Positions 1 to 10,401 of a DNA stretch of 64,000 bases are shown here, one piece after another (within the stretch, counting starts at the first letter, position 1; each line of letters starts with the position of its first letter). This DNA comes from Metabacillus indicus LMG 22858 (lineage in GTDB: Bacteria > Bacillota > Bacilli > Bacillales > Bacillaceae): NCBI RefSeq assembly GCF_000708755.2, contig NZ_JGVU02000005.1:248001-312000 (forward strand), in the 5' to 3' direction. A program made the translations under genes and the position numbers. Under the pieces are notes generated by a model. It was not told the DNA's origin and made no database searches. It saw only the letters and a program-made list of their open reading frames with translations.

Positions 1-1
1 A

Positions 2-823
2 CATTGGTTTACAGAAAAACAAACCGAAAACTTCGGCATTACGATTAAAATTAACCGCACTTTACATACAGAGCAGACAGAATTCCAGAAGCTTGACATG
101 GTCGAAACAGAAGAGTGGGGCAACATGCTTCTTTTGGACGGCATGGTCATGACTTCACAGGTAGATGAATTCGTCTATCATGAAATGGTTGCTCACGTAC
201 CTCTATTTACACACCCGAATCCTGAAAACGTTCTTGTTGTAGGCGGAGGAGACGGCGGGGTAATCCGTGAAATTATGAAGCACCCAGGCGTGAAAAAAGC
301 GACGCTTGTTGATATTGACGGAAAAGTAATCGAGTACTCTAAAAAGTACCTGCCTGAAATTGCCGGAGAGCTTGAAAATGAGCGCGTAGAGGTAAAAGTC
401 GGCGACGGATTCATGCACATTGCAGAGAGCAATAACGAATACGATGTCATCATGGTTGATTCTACAGAGCCTGTAGGACCTGCTGTGAACCTTTTCTCTA
501 AAGGCTTCTATGCTGGAATTTCAAAAGCCCTTAAAGAAGACGGCATCTTTGTTGCACAGTCAGACAACCCTTGGTTCACGCCTGACCTGATCCGCAACGT
601 GCAGCGCGATGTAAGAGAAATCTTCCCGATTACGCGTCTTTACACAGCAAACATCCCGACATACCCAAGCGGACTTTGGACGTTCACACTTGGATCGAAA
701 AAATATGATCCGCTTGAAGTGAGCGAAGACCGCTTCCATGAGATCGAAACGAAGTATTACACAAAAGAGCTTCATAAAGCAGCGTTTGTCCTGCCGAAAT
801 TTGTAGCAGATCTTATCAAATAA
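2..823 (+). CDS. speE: Spermidine synthase (5' end outside window)
   Basis: Transfers an aminopropyl group from decarboxylated S-adenosylmethionine to putrescine to form spermidine in the cytosol. The frame is open from base 2, so only the first few codons lie upstream; 273 residues are visible against about 276 in B. subtilis. The nucleotide-binding glycine motif GGGDGG is near base 245, and the DSTEPVGPA segment near base 460 carries the catalytic aspartate region. The C-terminal end, KFVADLIK, is typical of Bacillus SpeE. It is followed after 16 bases by speB, which makes its substrate, so the two form an operon. Confidence 0.97.
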   Translation, partial: HWFTEKQTENFGITIKINRTLHTEQTEFQKLDMVETEEWGNMLLLDGMVMTSQVDEFVYHEMVAHVPLFTHPNPENVLVVGGGDGGVIREIMKHPGVKKATLVDIDGKVIEYSKKYLPEIAGELENERVEVKVGDGFMHIAESNNEYDVIMVDSTEPVGPAVNLFSKGFYAGISKALKEDGIFVAQSDNPWFTPDLIRNVQRDVREIFPITRLYTANIPTYPSGLWTFTLGSKKYDPLEVSEDRFHEIETKYYTKELHKAAFVLPKFVADLIK

Positions 824-839
824 TCAGGAGGAAACACAA

Positions 840-1721
840 ATGCGATTTGATGAAGCCTATTCAGGCAACGTTTTTATTAAAAGCCACCCGACATTCGAAG
901 ACAGCGAAGCGGTCCTGTACGGCATGCCGATGGACTGGACAGTCAGCTACCGTCCCGGTTCAAGATTCGGCCCTGCGCGCATCCGCGAAGTGTCGATCGG
1001 TCTTGAAGAATACAGCGCGTATTTAGACCGCGACCTTGAAGAAGTAAAATACTTTGATGCAGGCGACATTCCGCTGCCGTTCGGAAACGCGCAGCGCAGC
1101 CTTGATATTATTGAAGATTTTATCGATAAAGTACTGGCAGAGGATAAATTCCCGCTTGGAATGGGAGGAGAGCATCTCGTTTCATGGCCGGTCATTAAGG
1201 CGATGTACAAAAAATATCCGGATCTTGCGATTATCCATATGGATGCCCATACGGATCTTCGCGAAGAGTACGAAGGAGAGCCTCTTTCCCACTCAACGCC
1301 GATCCGTAAAGCGGCCAATCTGATCGGACCGTCAAATGTGTATTCATTCGGCATCCGTTCAGGCATGAAGGAAGAATTTCAGTGGGCAAAGGAAAACGGC
1401 ATGCACATCTCGAAATTCGAAGTGCTTGAGCCGCTGAAGGAAATCCTTCCGATTCTTGCCGGACGTCCGGTTTATGTCACAATCGACATCGATGTTTTGG
1501 ACCCTGCACACGCACCTGGAACGGGAACTGTTGATGCAGGCGGCATTACATCAAAAGAACTGCTTGCTTCCATTCATGCAATTGCAGGCTCTGACATTCA
1601 TGTTGTCGGCGCAGACCTCGTAGAAGTCGCTCCTATCTACGACAACTCTGAACAGACCGCCAATACAGCAAGCAAACTGCTTCGTGAAATGATTTTAGGC
1701 TGGGTGCAAAAGCGCCCATAA
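840..1721 (+). CDS. speB: Agmatinase
   Basis: Hydrolyses agmatine to putrescine and urea, feeding the spermidine synthase encoded just upstream. The product has 293 residues, the usual size for the arginase/agmatinase (ureohydrolase) family. The binuclear manganese site is complete: GGEH (His112), DAHTD (Asp135, His137, Asp139) and DIDVLDP (Asp216, Asp218). An AGGAGG ribosome-binding site lies 8 bases before the ATG. An intrinsic terminator follows directly. Confidence 0.97.
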   Translation: MRFDEAYSGNVFIKSHPTFEDSEAVLYGMPMDWTVSYRPGSRFGPARIREVSIGLEEYSAYLDRDLEEVKYFDAGDIPLPFGNAQRSLDIIEDFIDKVLAEDKFPLGMGGEHLVSWPVIKAMYKKYPDLAIIHMDAHTDLREEYEGEPLSHSTPIRKAANLIGPSNVYSFGIRSGMKEEFQWAKENGMHISKFEVLEPLKEILPILAGRPVYVTIDIDVLDPAHAPGTGTVDAGGITSKELLASIHAIAGSDIHVVGADLVEVAPIYDNSEQTANTASKLLREMILGWVQKRP

Positions 1722-1728
1722 TGAGAAA

Positions 1729-1757
1729 AGCTCCAGTTCAAAACTGGAGCTTTTTCA
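1729..1757 (+). terminator. Rho-independent terminator of speE-speB
   Basis: A perfect 10-bp stem (AGCTCCAGTT with AACTGGAGCT) closes a 3-base loop and is followed by a T-rich tail, 8 bases after the speB stop codon. Confidence 0.93.
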
Positions 1758-1814
1758 TTTTTGGGTATAAATGACCCCAGAACGTCAACGATGATAACTA
1801 CTACTTGCCTTCTA

Positions 1815-1843
1815 TTGAATTTTCTGCCCGAAATCTTTATACT
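1815..1843 (+). promoter_or_regulatory. Sigma-A promoter of ywiB-argS
   Basis: TTGAAT and TATACT are separated by exactly 17 bases, 41 bases before the ywiB start. It lies after the speB terminator and before the first gene of the next operon, as expected. Confidence 0.7.
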
Positions 1844-1884
1844 GGATAAGTTAATAGCGGATACTTTTATAAGGATGTGTGACA

Positions 1885-2316
1885 ATGACGGCAAGCAAAC
1901 CAGTTCAAGTGATCGTAAAAACGGAGATCAATCAGGGCGGGGACACAGAAAACCTGGAGCTTTTTACTTCCGGCGAGCACTATGTGAAAAATAACGCCTC
2001 CTATTTAAGCTATCACGAGGAACACGAGTACGGAAAAGTAAAAACAGTCGTCAAATTCAGGGATGATGAAGTGTTTATTATGAGGTCCGGGGCAGTCTCC
2101 ATGAAACAGCGCTTTGTAAAAGATGTGGACACCATGACAAACTACAGGACGCAGTTCGGGGAGCTCAGGATTGAAACGAGGACAAAAGCCATTTCTGTCA
2201 GGATGACTGACGGGAACGCAGGCGGCATCATCCGTGTTCAATATGAACTTCAAATCGGCGAAGAAGATTCGCATTCACATATGTTAACGATCATGTTTAG
2301 GGAGGAAAAAGGATGA
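1885..2316 (+). CDS. ywiB: DUF1934 family protein YwiB
   Basis: A small (143-residue) cytosolic protein of the DUF1934 family, like B. subtilis YwiB, which also sits directly before argS. The family is predicted to form a lipocalin-like beta barrel; its function is not established. I chose ATG 1885 over GTG 1879 because the AAGGA ribosome-binding site at 1871 is 9 bases from the ATG but only 3 from the GTG. The stop codon overlaps the argS start by 4 bases (ATGA), so the two are translationally coupled. Confidence 0.88.
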   Translation: MTASKPVQVIVKTEINQGGDTENLELFTSGEHYVKNNASYLSYHEEHEYGKVKTVVKFRDDEVFIMRSGAVSMKQRFVKDVDTMTNYRTQFGELRIETRTKAISVRMTDGNAGGIIRVQYELQIGEEDSHSHMLTIMFREEKG

Positions 2317-3983
2317 ACATCGTTGAGCAGGTTAAAGAACGGTTAAAAGACGAAATTAAAGCATCAGTACTTAAGGCTGGACTTGCAGAAGAAAGCCAGA
2401 TTCCAGATGTGATTTTAGAGCTTCCGAAAGAAAAAGCGCATGGCGACTATTCAACAAACATGGCGATGCAGCTTGCGCGTGTTGCAAAAAAAGCACCTCG
2501 TGCGATTGCAGAAAGCATTGTAGCGTCTTTTGATAAAGGAAAGGCATCAATCGAAAAAATTGAAATTGCCGGACCAGGTTTCATCAATTTTTACATGAAT
2601 AATTCGTACCTTACGGATCTCATCCCGTCTATTTTAGAAGCAGGAGAGGCCTACGGCGAAGTGAACATCGGCAACAATGAAAAGCTTCAGGTTGAGTTTG
2701 TATCAGCCAACCCGACAGGCACGCTTCACTTGGGCCACGCGCGCGGTGCAGCGGTCGGAGATTCCCTGTGCAACATTCTTGATAAAGCAGGCTATGATGT
2801 TTCACGCGAGTATTACATTAACGATGCAGGCAACCAGATCAACAACCTCGCTCTGTCAGTTGAAGCGCGCTATCTGCAGGCTCTCGGCCAGGACGCGGCG
2901 ATGCCTGAAGACGGCTATCACGGCAAGGACATCATTGATATCGGCAAAAAGCTTGCTGAAGAATTCGGTGACCGGTTCGTGTCAGAAAGCAAAGAAGAGC
3001 GTCTTGCGTTTTTCCGTGAGTACGGCCTGAAATTCGAGATGGATAAACTGAAGAAGGATCTGGATGCATTCCGCGTGCCGTTTGACGTCTGGTATTCAGA
3101 AACCTCTCTTTACCAAAACGGGAAAATTGATGCTGCTCTTGCTGTTCTCCGCGAAAAAGGACATATTTTCGAGGAAGAGGGAGCGACTTGGTTCCGTTCA
3201 ACGGCATACGGCGATGATAAAGACCGCGTGCTAATTAAAAATGACGGCTCCTACACGTATTTAACGCCGGATATCGCTTACCACAAAGATAAGCTTGACC
3301 GCGGATTTACAAAGCTGATCAACATCTGGGGCGCTGACCATCACGGCTACATTCCGCGCATGAAAGCGGCAATCGAAGCGCTTGGATACGAAAAAGACAC
3401 ACTGGAAGTTGAAATCATCCAGCTCGTTCACTTATACAAAAACGGCGAAAAGATGAAAATGAGCAAACGGACAGGCAAAGCTGTGACGATGCGCGATCTG
3501 ATGGAAGAAGTAGGACTTGATGCTGTACGCTACTTCTTCGCGATGAGAAGCGCTGATACTCACATGGACTTTGATATGGACCTTGCAGCATCACAGTCGA
3601 ACGAAAACCCGGTATTCTATGCCCAATATGCACATGCCCGCATCGAAAGCATGCTGCGCCAGGGGGCAGAGCAGGGACTTTCATACGAAGATGTTCAGAA
3701 CTTTAACGATATAACATCTGAAAAAGAAGTAGAGCTGCTGAAAAAACTCGGCGAATTCCCGCAGGCAGTAACAGAAGCAGCTGCAAAGCGCATCCCGCAC
3801 AGAATCACAAACTACATTTATGATCTGTCATCTGCGCTTCACAGCTTCTACAACGCAGAAAAAGTACTTGACCCTGAAAACGAAGCGAAGAGCAAAGCGC
3901 GTCTCGCTTTAATGAGAGCAACACAAATTACATTGAAAAACTCACTTACTCTGATTGGAGTATCTGCTCCTGAAAAGATGTAA
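2313..3983 (+). CDS. argS: Arginyl-tRNA synthetase
   Basis: Class I aminoacyl-tRNA synthetase that charges tRNA-Arg. It has 556 residues, full length for the Bacillus enzyme. The ATP-binding HLGH signature is at residues 139-142 and the KMSKR signature near residue 383. The N-terminal ArgRS additional domain covers about residues 1-110 and the C-terminal helical anticodon-binding (DALR) domain the last 120 or so. No T-box leader is visible upstream; expression probably comes from the promoter before ywiB. Confidence 0.98.
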   Translation: MNIVEQVKERLKDEIKASVLKAGLAEESQIPDVILELPKEKAHGDYSTNMAMQLARVAKKAPRAIAESIVASFDKGKASIEKIEIAGPGFINFYMNNSYLTDLIPSILEAGEAYGEVNIGNNEKLQVEFVSANPTGTLHLGHARGAAVGDSLCNILDKAGYDVSREYYINDAGNQINNLALSVEARYLQALGQDAAMPEDGYHGKDIIDIGKKLAEEFGDRFVSESKEERLAFFREYGLKFEMDKLKKDLDAFRVPFDVWYSETSLYQNGKIDAALAVLREKGHIFEEEGATWFRSTAYGDDKDRVLIKNDGSYTYLTPDIAYHKDKLDRGFTKLINIWGADHHGYIPRMKAAIEALGYEKDTLEVEIIQLVHLYKNGEKMKMSKRTGKAVTMRDLMEEVGLDAVRYFFAMRSADTHMDFDMDLAASQSNENPVFYAQYAHARIESMLRQGAEQGLSYEDVQNFNDITSEKEVELLKKLGEFPQAVTEAAAKRIPHRITNYIYDLSSALHSFYNAEKVLDPENEAKSKARLALMRATQITLKNSLTLIGVSAPEKM

Positions 3984-3990
3984 GTATGAA

Positions 3991-4019
3991 AGAACGGCTG
4001 ATGGCCGTTCTTTTTTATT
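3991..4019 (+). terminator. Rho-independent terminator of ywiB-argS
   Basis: An 8-bp stem, AGAACGGC with GCCGTTCT, around a 5-base loop, followed by a T-rich tail starting at 4012. Confidence 0.92.
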
Positions 4020-4151
4020 TGCTTTAAGCGGTATTTTGTTGAAATATGCCAAAATCCAGTACCATCAACCCATTAAATTTCCTGAAAAAGGTTTTAAACT
4101 GTATGAGGGTGAGGTATGAAATCAACAGAATACATAAAGGAGGTCATGAAG

Positions 4152-4547
4152 ATGGGATGTCTTTCTTCCATGATGAAAATTCCGGGAACGATATTAATCC
4201 TGTTTCTTGGATGGGTGACAGCGGACGGGCTGATAAAAAATAGTTCAGCGGGAGCAATGGGATATGCAGCGGCATGCACGGTTTTTCTTGCGGTTCTTGC
4301 AGGTATTCTGTACTTGATGTGGGGGAAAAACCGGTATAAAGCGAGGTCAATAGCAGGAGACTATGCGATGCTGATTATGACGCCGTTTTTCACTGTTTTG
4401 ATGGGGTATGCGACGTATGCTGCATTTAAAGAAGGCGAATATCTTCTTGCAGGCGCTGCGGCCCTGTTTTGCCTTGTTGCAGCCTTCATGTCATGGGCCG
4501 CCTATATAACTTTGTTTGATAAAGAAACAGAGGATCAGGGGGCGTAA
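4152..4547 (+). CDS. Hypothetical four-helix membrane protein
   Basis: I do not recognise a family. From ATG 4152 the product is 131 residues with four clear hydrophobic segments, at about residues 10-28, 36-56, 78-97 and 103-122, joined by short loops, so it is an integral membrane protein with little soluble part. ATG 4152 is preferred over 4116 and 4146 because the strong AAAGGAGGT at 4136-4144 is 7 bases upstream of it. It stands alone between the argS terminator and the convergent uvsE gene. The two stop codons are only 12 bases apart. Confidence 0.75.
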   Translation: MGCLSSMMKIPGTILILFLGWVTADGLIKNSSAGAMGYAAACTVFLAVLAGILYLMWGKNRYKARSIAGDYAMLIMTPFFTVLMGYATYAAFKEGEYLLAGAAALFCLVAAFMSWAAYITLFDKETEDQGA

Positions 4548-4558
4548 GCCGACTGATC

Positions 4559-5515
4559 CTACCACACAACAGATCCTCCGCTCATTCGCTTTACACCCCG
4601 GATGGCGGAAATCTCTTCTACAAGCCTCAAAACGGCACGGTCCTTCTGTTTGGCTTCAATCATAAAATCACTGTCCAAATCCATCTCTTTCAGCTTTTTC
4701 AAAAGAGGCATGATAAAATCGGGGTCCACATAATCGGCATGGGCTCTAAGTTCCTTCTCAGATTTTGGGGAGGATATATGGATTTTCGGTTTTTTTCCGG
4801 TACCGTCCCATGTCCGCGCAAACCGGACCAGCAGCTCCTCAAGATCATCCTCATCGGTTTTATTGGCAAAGTAGTGATGATAATCGAACATGAGCGGGAT
4901 ATTTTCCTTCTCGCAGATTGCCAGTGTTTCGGATGTTGTATACGTTTTATCATCATTTTCAAGGGTCATCCGTGCTTTAATTTCAGCCGGCAGCTTTTTT
5001 ATATTGCGGTGAAAGCGCTCTGTCGCCGTTTCTTTGTTCCCGTACGCACCACCGACATGAATGTTGATAAACCCCTCATCCTCAAGCCCCATCCCTTTTA
5101 AAAGATCATAGTGATACTGCATATCAGCTACGGCATTTTCTGTAATATGCGGCTTGTCGCTCGTAAACAGGGTGAACTGATTAGGATGAAAGCTGACCCG
5201 GAGACTGTTCTTTCTCACCAAACTGCCGATCTCCTGCAAAAGACCGCCAAACGGCGTCAAGAAATCCCACTTTATATCTGGGTGGGTAGCAAGGGGAATG
5301 AGAGAAGATGAGAAACGGTAGAGCGGAATCTCATGGGCGACGCTATAATGCAGAATGCGCAGCGTATGCTGGAGGTTCTGCTTTGCAACAGTATGAAGCG
5401 CCTGATCAGCCTCTTCGCGGTCAAGCTTAGAATAGCGGGCAAAAGTCATCGTTTTTGCAGGGGAGCAGTCCCACAAATTAAGAGCATTTGATACATAGCC
5501 GAACCGGATTTCCAT
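4559..5515 (-). CDS. uvsE: UV damage endonuclease UvsE
   Basis: TIM-barrel endonuclease of the UvdE/UvsE family that nicks DNA 5' to UV photoproducts, starting an excision route independent of UvrABC. It has 318 residues, nearly the length of B. subtilis YwjD, and holds the family segments [28 protein letters not shown] and EAKQKDRA with their metal-binding His, Glu and Asp residues. AAAGGAGAAT precedes the ATG. It lies 21 bases downstream of clsB on the same strand and is probably cotranscribed. No LexA-type box was seen upstream. Confidence 0.95.
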   Translation of the reverse strand: MEIRFGYVSNALNLWDCSPAKTMTFARYSKLDREEADQALHTVAKQNLQHTLRILHYSVAHEIPLYRFSSSLIPLATHPDIKWDFLTPFGGLLQEIGSLVRKNSLRVSFHPNQFTLFTSDKPHITENAVADMQYHYDLLKGMGLEDEGFINIHVGGAYGNKETATERFHRNIKKLPAEIKARMTLENDDKTYTTSETLAICEKENIPLMFDYHHYFANKTDEDDLEELLVRFARTWDGTGKKPKIHISSPKSEKELRAHADYVDPDFIMPLLKKLKEMDLDSDFMIEAKQKDRAVLRLVEEISAIRGVKRMSGGSVVW

Positions 5516-5536
5516 GATATTCTCCTTTCGCCGGTT

Positions 5537-6739
5537 TTATAAGAAATAAGATACGAAGGAAGCGGTTTTCTCCATCACCCTTTGCCGGACAGATCTGCTG
5601 TTATAATGGTCGAGGGTTAATTTCGCAGACCTCTTCATATCATCCACCACAGTAAGCTTTACCTCCTTTACAAAGGAACTGTCATAAACCAGGCAGTTGA
5701 ATTCGTCATTTAAAAAAAGACTCCGCTTATCAAAGTTTGCTGTCCCGATATCACAGAAGCTGTCATCCACGACAATGACTTTCGCATGATAAAAACCATA
5801 ATAATATTGATAAATGTCACAGCCGGCCTTCAAAAGAGGACCGAAATAAGGGAAGGACGCTTCTTTCACAAGCGGATGATCGGCCTTCATCGGCACCATG
5901 ATTTTGACTGAAACTCCGCGGTTCCTTGCGTTCAAAAGCTCTTTCATCAGTTTCTTCCCGGGAATGAAATAGGGAGAACAAATCAGAAGCTCCTTTTTGG
6001 CCTCTTTAATGAAAGTGAGAAAATTCTTTTCAAGTTCCATGCCCGGAGTCGTAAGAAACCTGTGCTCAAACCGGCCTTGTGACAGAGCAGGGAAAAGCCC
6101 CTTATCCTCTTCAGGCTGCTCATCAGACGCAGCATTCCAGTCTGTCAAAAACTGCCGCTGCAAATCCCGGACACCTTCACCTGTAACCCGAAGGTGATAA
6201 TCTCTCCAAAAGCCAAACTTCGGATCTTTGCCAAGATACTCTTTTCCGATATTAAAGCCTCCGGTGTAGCCGGTTCTGCCGTCAATAACTGTGATCTTTC
6301 TGTGATTTCTTGTCTGTGAGCTGTAAAAAAAGAAGGGCCATTTCGGTCTATGGGCAAAAGCAAAGGAAATGCCGCTTTCTTTCAGCTGCTGGATTTTCTT
6401 ATTTTCAAGTTCATGGCTGCCGACATAGTCAGCGAGAAGGCGCACGCTGATTCCCTGTTCCGCTTTTTTCTGCAGGAGGGAAAGAAAGGACTCGCTGTCG
6501 GGATCATTTTTTATAATATAAAATAGCACATGAACGGAATGGGTGCTATTTTCAATATCTTCAAAAAGCCGCTCATAAAAGTGCTGGCCGACTGTGAACA
6601 GCTCCAAATTACTTTTTCTTTTAGGAAAGACAGTTGATGCCGCTGTTTTTATATGCTGTCTGCGACCAAAATAAAAGTCCATAGAGAGAATGACAGCAAG
6701 AATAACCATAACCGCTGTGAAAAAAAGAATGCCGCTCAT
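5537..6739 (-). CDS. clsB: Cardiolipin synthase-like phospholipase D protein (YwjE/ClsB)
   Basis: A 400-residue member of the phospholipase D superfamily, like B. subtilis YwjE, regarded as a minor cardiolipin synthase that joins two phosphatidylglycerol molecules. One N-terminal membrane helix (residues 4-24) anchors it. The two catalytic HxK motifs are present: HRK at 146-148, followed by GGFNIG, and HAK at 318-320, followed by GTANFDKRS. The start has a GGAGGGG ribosome-binding site. It is the first gene of a leftward pair with uvsE, an arrangement shared with B. subtilis. Confidence 0.93.
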   Translation of the reverse strand: MSGILFFTAVMVILAVILSMDFYFGRRQHIKTAASTVFPKRKSNLELFTVGQHFYERLFEDIENSTHSVHVLFYIIKNDPDSESFLSLLQKKAEQGISVRLLADYVGSHELENKKIQQLKESGISFAFAHRPKWPFFFYSSQTRNHRKITVIDGRTGYTGGFNIGKEYLGKDPKFGFWRDYHLRVTGEGVRDLQRQFLTDWNAASDEQPEEDKGLFPALSQGRFEHRFLTTPGMELEKNFLTFIKEAKKELLICSPYFIPGKKLMKELLNARNRGVSVKIMVPMKADHPLVKEASFPYFGPLLKAGCDIYQYYYGFYHAKVIVVDDSFCDIGTANFDKRSLFLNDEFNCLVYDSSFVKEVKLTVVDDMKRSAKLTLDHYNSRSVRQRVMEKTASFVSYFL

Positions 6740-6821
6740 TCCAACCCCTCCATGAATTCATCTATCTTTTATCTTTTACGTCGGGATGAAAAATTATCAG
6801 GGGAAGATTGAGTGAAAATCA

Positions 6822-6850
6822 TTGACTGAATGCTCATTCATTATTATCAT
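6822..6850 (+). promoter_or_regulatory. Sigma-A promoter with embedded operator-like palindrome before fadF
   Basis: TTGACT and TATCAT are 17 bases apart. The spacer holds the 14-bp palindrome TGAATGCTCATTCA at 6827-6840, whose TGAATG/CATTCA arms resemble half-sites of FadR-type TetR repressors. A repressor bound there would block the promoter. A related palindrome is at 9130-9143. The protein that binds is inferred; the TetR gene at 13832 is the obvious candidate. Confidence 0.65.
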
Positions 6851-6945
6851 GTAAGTATAGGTTAAATTCTGAAAATTAAATGGATTTAAAGTATTTGAAA
6901 TCATGGGGAAACGGGAAATTTCATCACAGAAACGGGGGAGAGACA

Positions 6946-9057
6946 GTGGACGCACTGCTATGGGTCAACTTTTTGGCATTCATACTTGTAACCGCTTACG
7001 GAGTCAGTTTGTTTGTATACCTGATCCGTTCACGCATGGCTTATATCAAGCTCGGACGAAAACAGGAGTTTGATCAGCGATTAAATGAGCGGCTGAAAAA
7101 CATTATGGTGAATGTTTTCGGCCAGAAAAAGCTATTAAAGGATAAAAAGAGCGGAATCATGCACGTCATGTTCTTCTACGGATTTATCCTTGTCCAGTTT
7201 GGGGCGCTTGATTTTATTATTAAAGGGTTAATTCCGGATGCGCATCTGCCGCTTGGGCCGCTGTATCCAGGATTTACATTCTTCCAGGAAATCGTCACGC
7301 TGATGATTCTTGTTGCGGTTGTATGGGCGTTTCACCGCAGATACATAGAAAGGCTCGTCCGTCTTAAAAAGAACTTCAAAGCGGGTCTTGTCCTGATTTT
7401 CATCGGCGGGCTTATGCTTTCTGTTCTTCTTGGAAACGGAATGAACCTCATCTGGCACAATCATGAGCTGACATGGACAGAACCGATCGCATCAAGCTTT
7501 GCATATCTGCTTAGCTTTGTCGGTGAAACGGGAGCTGCCGTCATCTTTTACATTTCATGGTGGGTTCATTTATTGATCCTTTTAACATTCCTTGTCTATG
7601 TACCGCAGTCAAAACACGCACATTTGCTCGCAGGACCGGCCAACGTGTATTTCGGACGTCTTTCGAATCCTGGAAAGCTTGAGAAAATTGATTTTGAAGA
7701 TGAGACTCAGGAGACTTTCGGGGTAGGTAAAATTGAAGATTTCAAACAGACGCAGCTGATTGACTTATATGCCTGCGTAGAGTGCGGACGCTGTACGAAT
7801 ATGTGTCCTGCAACAGGAACAGGCAAAATGCTGTCGCCGATGGACCTGATCTTAAGGCTTCGCGACCATTTAACGGAAAAAGGCGCTGCCGTCACATCAA
7901 TGTCACCATGGGTTCCTGCCTATGCATTTGCAGATACGAAGGGAAACCAGCTTGCTGCGATGGCCCAGGGACAGGATTCACAGGAAGCTGCAGCATCGCT
8001 TGCCTATAATCCGAGCCTGATCGGCGAAATCATCACAGAAGAGGAAATCTGGGCATGTACAACGTGCCGCAACTGTGAGGATCAGTGTCCGGTAATGAAT
8101 GAGCACGTTGATAAAATTATTGATATGCGCCGTTATCTTGTTCTTACTGAAGGAAAAATGGACGCAGATGCCCAGCGCGCCATGACGAACATTGAGCGCC
8201 AGGGAAATCCGTGGGGACTAAACCGCAAAGAGCGTGAAGACTGGCGCGAGGCACGCGAAGATGTTCATGTTCCGACGGTGAAAGAAATGAACAAGGCAGG
8301 CGAAGAATTTGAATACTTGTTCTGGGTCGGATCTATGGGATCTTATGACAACCGAAGCCAGAAAATCGCCCTTTCATTTGCAAAGCTTCTGAACGAAGCG
8401 GGAGTGAAGTTTGCCATTCTTGGAAACAAGGAAAAGAACTCTGGAGACACGCCGCGCCGTCTCGGAAACGAATTTTTGTTCCAGGAGCTTGCGACGAAAA
8501 ACATTGATGAATTCCAGAAAAATGAGATCAAAAAGATTGTCACAATTGATCCGCATGCTTATAACATTTTCAAAAATGAATATCCTGACTTTGGGCTTGA
8601 AGCAGAGGTATACCATCATACAGAGCTGCTTGCATCACTAGTGAAGGAAGGAAAGCTTGTTCCAAAGCATGAAGTGAAGGAAACGATCACGTTCCACGAT
8701 TCCTGCTACCTTGGCCGCTATAACGAAGTGTATGAGCCGCCGCGCGAAATATTAAAAGCCATTCCGGGCGTAAAGCTTGTTGAGATGAACCGGAACCGGG
8801 AAACAGGCATGTGCTGTGGAGCCGGCGGAGGTTTGATGTGGATGGAAGAGGATGCCGGTACGCGTGTTAACGTGGCGAGAACGAACCAGGCGCTTGAAGT
8901 GAATCCGACTGTCATCAGTTCCGGATGTCCTTACTGCCTGACCATGCTCAGCGACGGAACGAAAGCAAAAGAAGTTGAAGAGACAGTCAGCACGTATGAT
9001 GTGGCAGAGCTGCTTGAAAAAGCAGTGATTGGAGAAGGAAAAGAAAGTGCCGCTTAA
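6946..9057 (+). CDS. fadF: Membrane-bound Fe-S oxidoreductase FadF
   Basis: Predicted to pass electrons from acyl-CoA dehydrogenases, through electron-transfer flavoprotein, to membrane quinone. From GTG 6946 the product is 703 residues, matching B. subtilis FadF (YwjF). The order is an N-terminal region of several membrane helices (nitrate-reductase-gamma-like), two 4Fe-4S clusters (CVECGRCTNMCP near 277-288 and CTTCRNCEDQCP near 370-381), then a cysteine-rich heterodisulfide-reductase-type region with the C-terminal MCCGAGGG motif near 621. I preferred GTG 6946 to ATG 6880 because GGGGGAG lies 5 bases before it. It is followed by beta-oxidation genes, which fits its role. Confidence 0.93.
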   Translation: MDALLWVNFLAFILVTAYGVSLFVYLIRSRMAYIKLGRKQEFDQRLNERLKNIMVNVFGQKKLLKDKKSGIMHVMFFYGFILVQFGALDFIIKGLIPDAHLPLGPLYPGFTFFQEIVTLMILVAVVWAFHRRYIERLVRLKKNFKAGLVLIFIGGLMLSVLLGNGMNLIWHNHELTWTEPIASSFAYLLSFVGETGAAVIFYISWWVHLLILLTFLVYVPQSKHAHLLAGPANVYFGRLSNPGKLEKIDFEDETQETFGVGKIEDFKQTQLIDLYACVECGRCTNMCPATGTGKMLSPMDLILRLRDHLTEKGAAVTSMSPWVPAYAFADTKGNQLAAMAQGQDSQEAAASLAYNPSLIGEIITEEEIWACTTCRNCEDQCPVMNEHVDKIIDMRRYLVLTEGKMDADAQRAMTNIERQGNPWGLNRKEREDWREAREDVHVPTVKEMNKAGEEFEYLFWVGSMGSYDNRSQKIALSFAKLLNEAGVKFAILGNKEKNSGDTPRRLGNEFLFQELATKNIDEFQKNEIKKIVTIDPHAYNIFKNEYPDFGLEAEVYHHTELLASLVKEGKLVPKHEVKETITFHDSCYLGRYNEVYEPPREILKAIPGVKLVEMNRNRETGMCCGAGGGLMWMEEDAGTRVNVARTNQALEVNPTVISSGCPYCLTMLSDGTKAKEVEETVSTYDVAELLEKAVIGEGKESAA

Positions 9058-9065
9058 AGTGTGAA

Positions 9066-9120
9066 CAGCCAATAGTCCAAATAGGAAGGTGAGACGGATT
9101 TCGTTTCACCTTCTTGGCTG
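9066..9120 (+). terminator. Two-part hairpin after fadF
   Basis: An inner stem, GAAGGTGA (9085) with TCACCTTC (9106), lies inside an outer stem, CAGCCAA (9066) with TTGGCTG (9114). No T-tract follows, so it may be a weak terminator or an mRNA-stabilising structure between fadF and the thiolase gene. Confidence 0.5.
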
Positions 9121-9129
9121 GACCCATAC

Positions 9130-9143
9130 TGAGCGAGCGTTCA
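9130..9143 (+). promoter_or_regulatory. Second operator-like palindrome, before the thiolase gene
   Basis: TGAGCGAGCGTTCA shares the TGA..G..C..TCA frame, length and spacing of the palindrome inside the fadF promoter. This suggests one regulator acting at both transcription units. No clear -35/-10 pair was assigned here. Confidence 0.5.
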
Positions 9144-9205
9144 ATCGGCAATTTTGTAACCGCTTTCTACAAATCTTTTATAAAAATACGGAGGGATGAT
9201 GAACG

Positions 9206-10384
9206 ATGAACAGGACAGTCATTGTAAGCGGAGTGCGCACACCTTTTGGGAAATTTGGCGGAGGGCTGAGCACGCTGACAGCATCGCAGCTTGGCGGCAT
9301 CGCCATTAAAGAAGCGTTAGAGCGCGCTGGCGTAAAAGCAGAGGAAGTAGATGAAGTCATCATGGGTTCTGTACTTCAGGGCGGACAGGGGCAGATTCCT
9401 TCCCGCCAGGCAGCAAGACACGCAGGCATGCCGTGGGAAGTGAAAACCGAAACAATCAATAAAGTCTGTGCTTCCGGTCTTCGAAGCGTAACGCTCGCCG
9501 ATCAGATTATCCGTGCAGGCGACGAGGAAGTCATTGTTGCAGGCGGAATGGAGTCGATGAGCAATGCGCCGTACATGATGCCAAAAGCAAGATGGGGCCT
9601 TCGCATGGGAGATGCAAAGGTTCAGGACATGATGGTGCATGACGGACTGACGTGCACATTTACAGGCGTTCATATGGGAACCTACGGAAATGAAACGGCA
9701 TCAGAGCTTGAAATTTCAAGAGAAGCACAGGATGCATGGGCGCTCAGAAGCCATGAGCGGTCCACCGCAGCCATTGAGTCAGGAAAACTGGGCGAAGAAA
9801 TTGTTCCTGTCCCTGTACCGCAGAGAAAAGGAGATCCTGTCATCGTTCAGCACGACGAAGCACCAAGAAAAGATACTTCAATCGAAAGGCTTTCAAAGCT
9901 GTCTCCCGTTTTTAATCAGGCAGGGACGATTACAGCGGGCAACGCCCCTGGAGTGAATGACGGGGCAGGCGCTCTTGTTCTCATGAGCGAGGATCGGGCT
10001 CAAAAAGAAGGAAAGCAGCCGCTGGCAGCAATCCTTGGCCACACGGCGATTGCACTTGAAGCGAAGGATTTTCCAAAGACGCCGGGCCTTGTCATTCTTG
10101 AGCTTTTAAAGAAAACGGGCAGAAAGCTTGAAGAAATCGATTTATTTGAAATAAACGAGGCGTTCTCGGCGGTTGCTCTTGCAAGCAATCAACTTGCCGG
10201 TCTTGACCCTGAAAAAGTGAACGTAAACGGCGGAGCTGTGGCACTGGGACACCCGATCGGGGCAAGCGGAGCGCGGATTATCATCACATTGATTCACGAG
10301 CTGAAACGTCGCGGCGGCGGCATCGGCATTGCGGCCATCTGCAGCGGCGGAGGCCAGGGCGACGCAATTATGGTGGAAGTTTAA
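9206..10384 (+). CDS. mmgA: Acetyl-CoA C-acetyltransferase (thiolase)
   Basis: A 392-residue thiolase that condenses two acetyl-CoA or, in degradation, cleaves acetoacetyl-CoA and related 3-ketoacyl-CoAs. Catalytic residues are visible: the acyl-accepting Cys88 in NKVCASG, His349 in GHPIGASG and Cys379 in [14 protein letters not shown] lies 10 bases before ATG 9206. It begins a tight run with mmgB and mmgC-like genes, the same set as the B. subtilis mmgABC operon, so it probably serves degradation of short or branched acyl-CoAs. The substrate range cannot be told from sequence. Confidence 0.93.
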   Translation: MNRTVIVSGVRTPFGKFGGGLSTLTASQLGGIAIKEALERAGVKAEEVDEVIMGSVLQGGQGQIPSRQAARHAGMPWEVKTETINKVCASGLRSVTLADQIIRAGDEEVIVAGGMESMSNAPYMMPKARWGLRMGDAKVQDMMVHDGLTCTFTGVHMGTYGNETASELEISREAQDAWALRSHERSTAAIESGKLGEEIVPVPVPQRKGDPVIVQHDEAPRKDTSIERLSKLSPVFNQAGTITAGNAPGVNDGAGALVLMSEDRAQKEGKQPLAAILGHTAIALEAKDFPKTPGLVILELLKKTGRKLEEIDLFEINEAFSAVALASNQLAGLDPEKVNVNGGAVALGHPIGASGARIIITLIHELKRRGGGIGIAAICSGGGQGDAIMVEV

Positions 10385-10401
10385 AAGCAGGAGGGATATC
10401 G

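Noticed and set aside
4531-4560. Terminator between the convergent small membrane protein and uvsE genes
   Set aside because: AGGATCAG and CTGATCCT pair over a 14-base loop but overlap the stop codons and have no T-tract on either strand. It may pause transcription, but I cannot call it a terminator.
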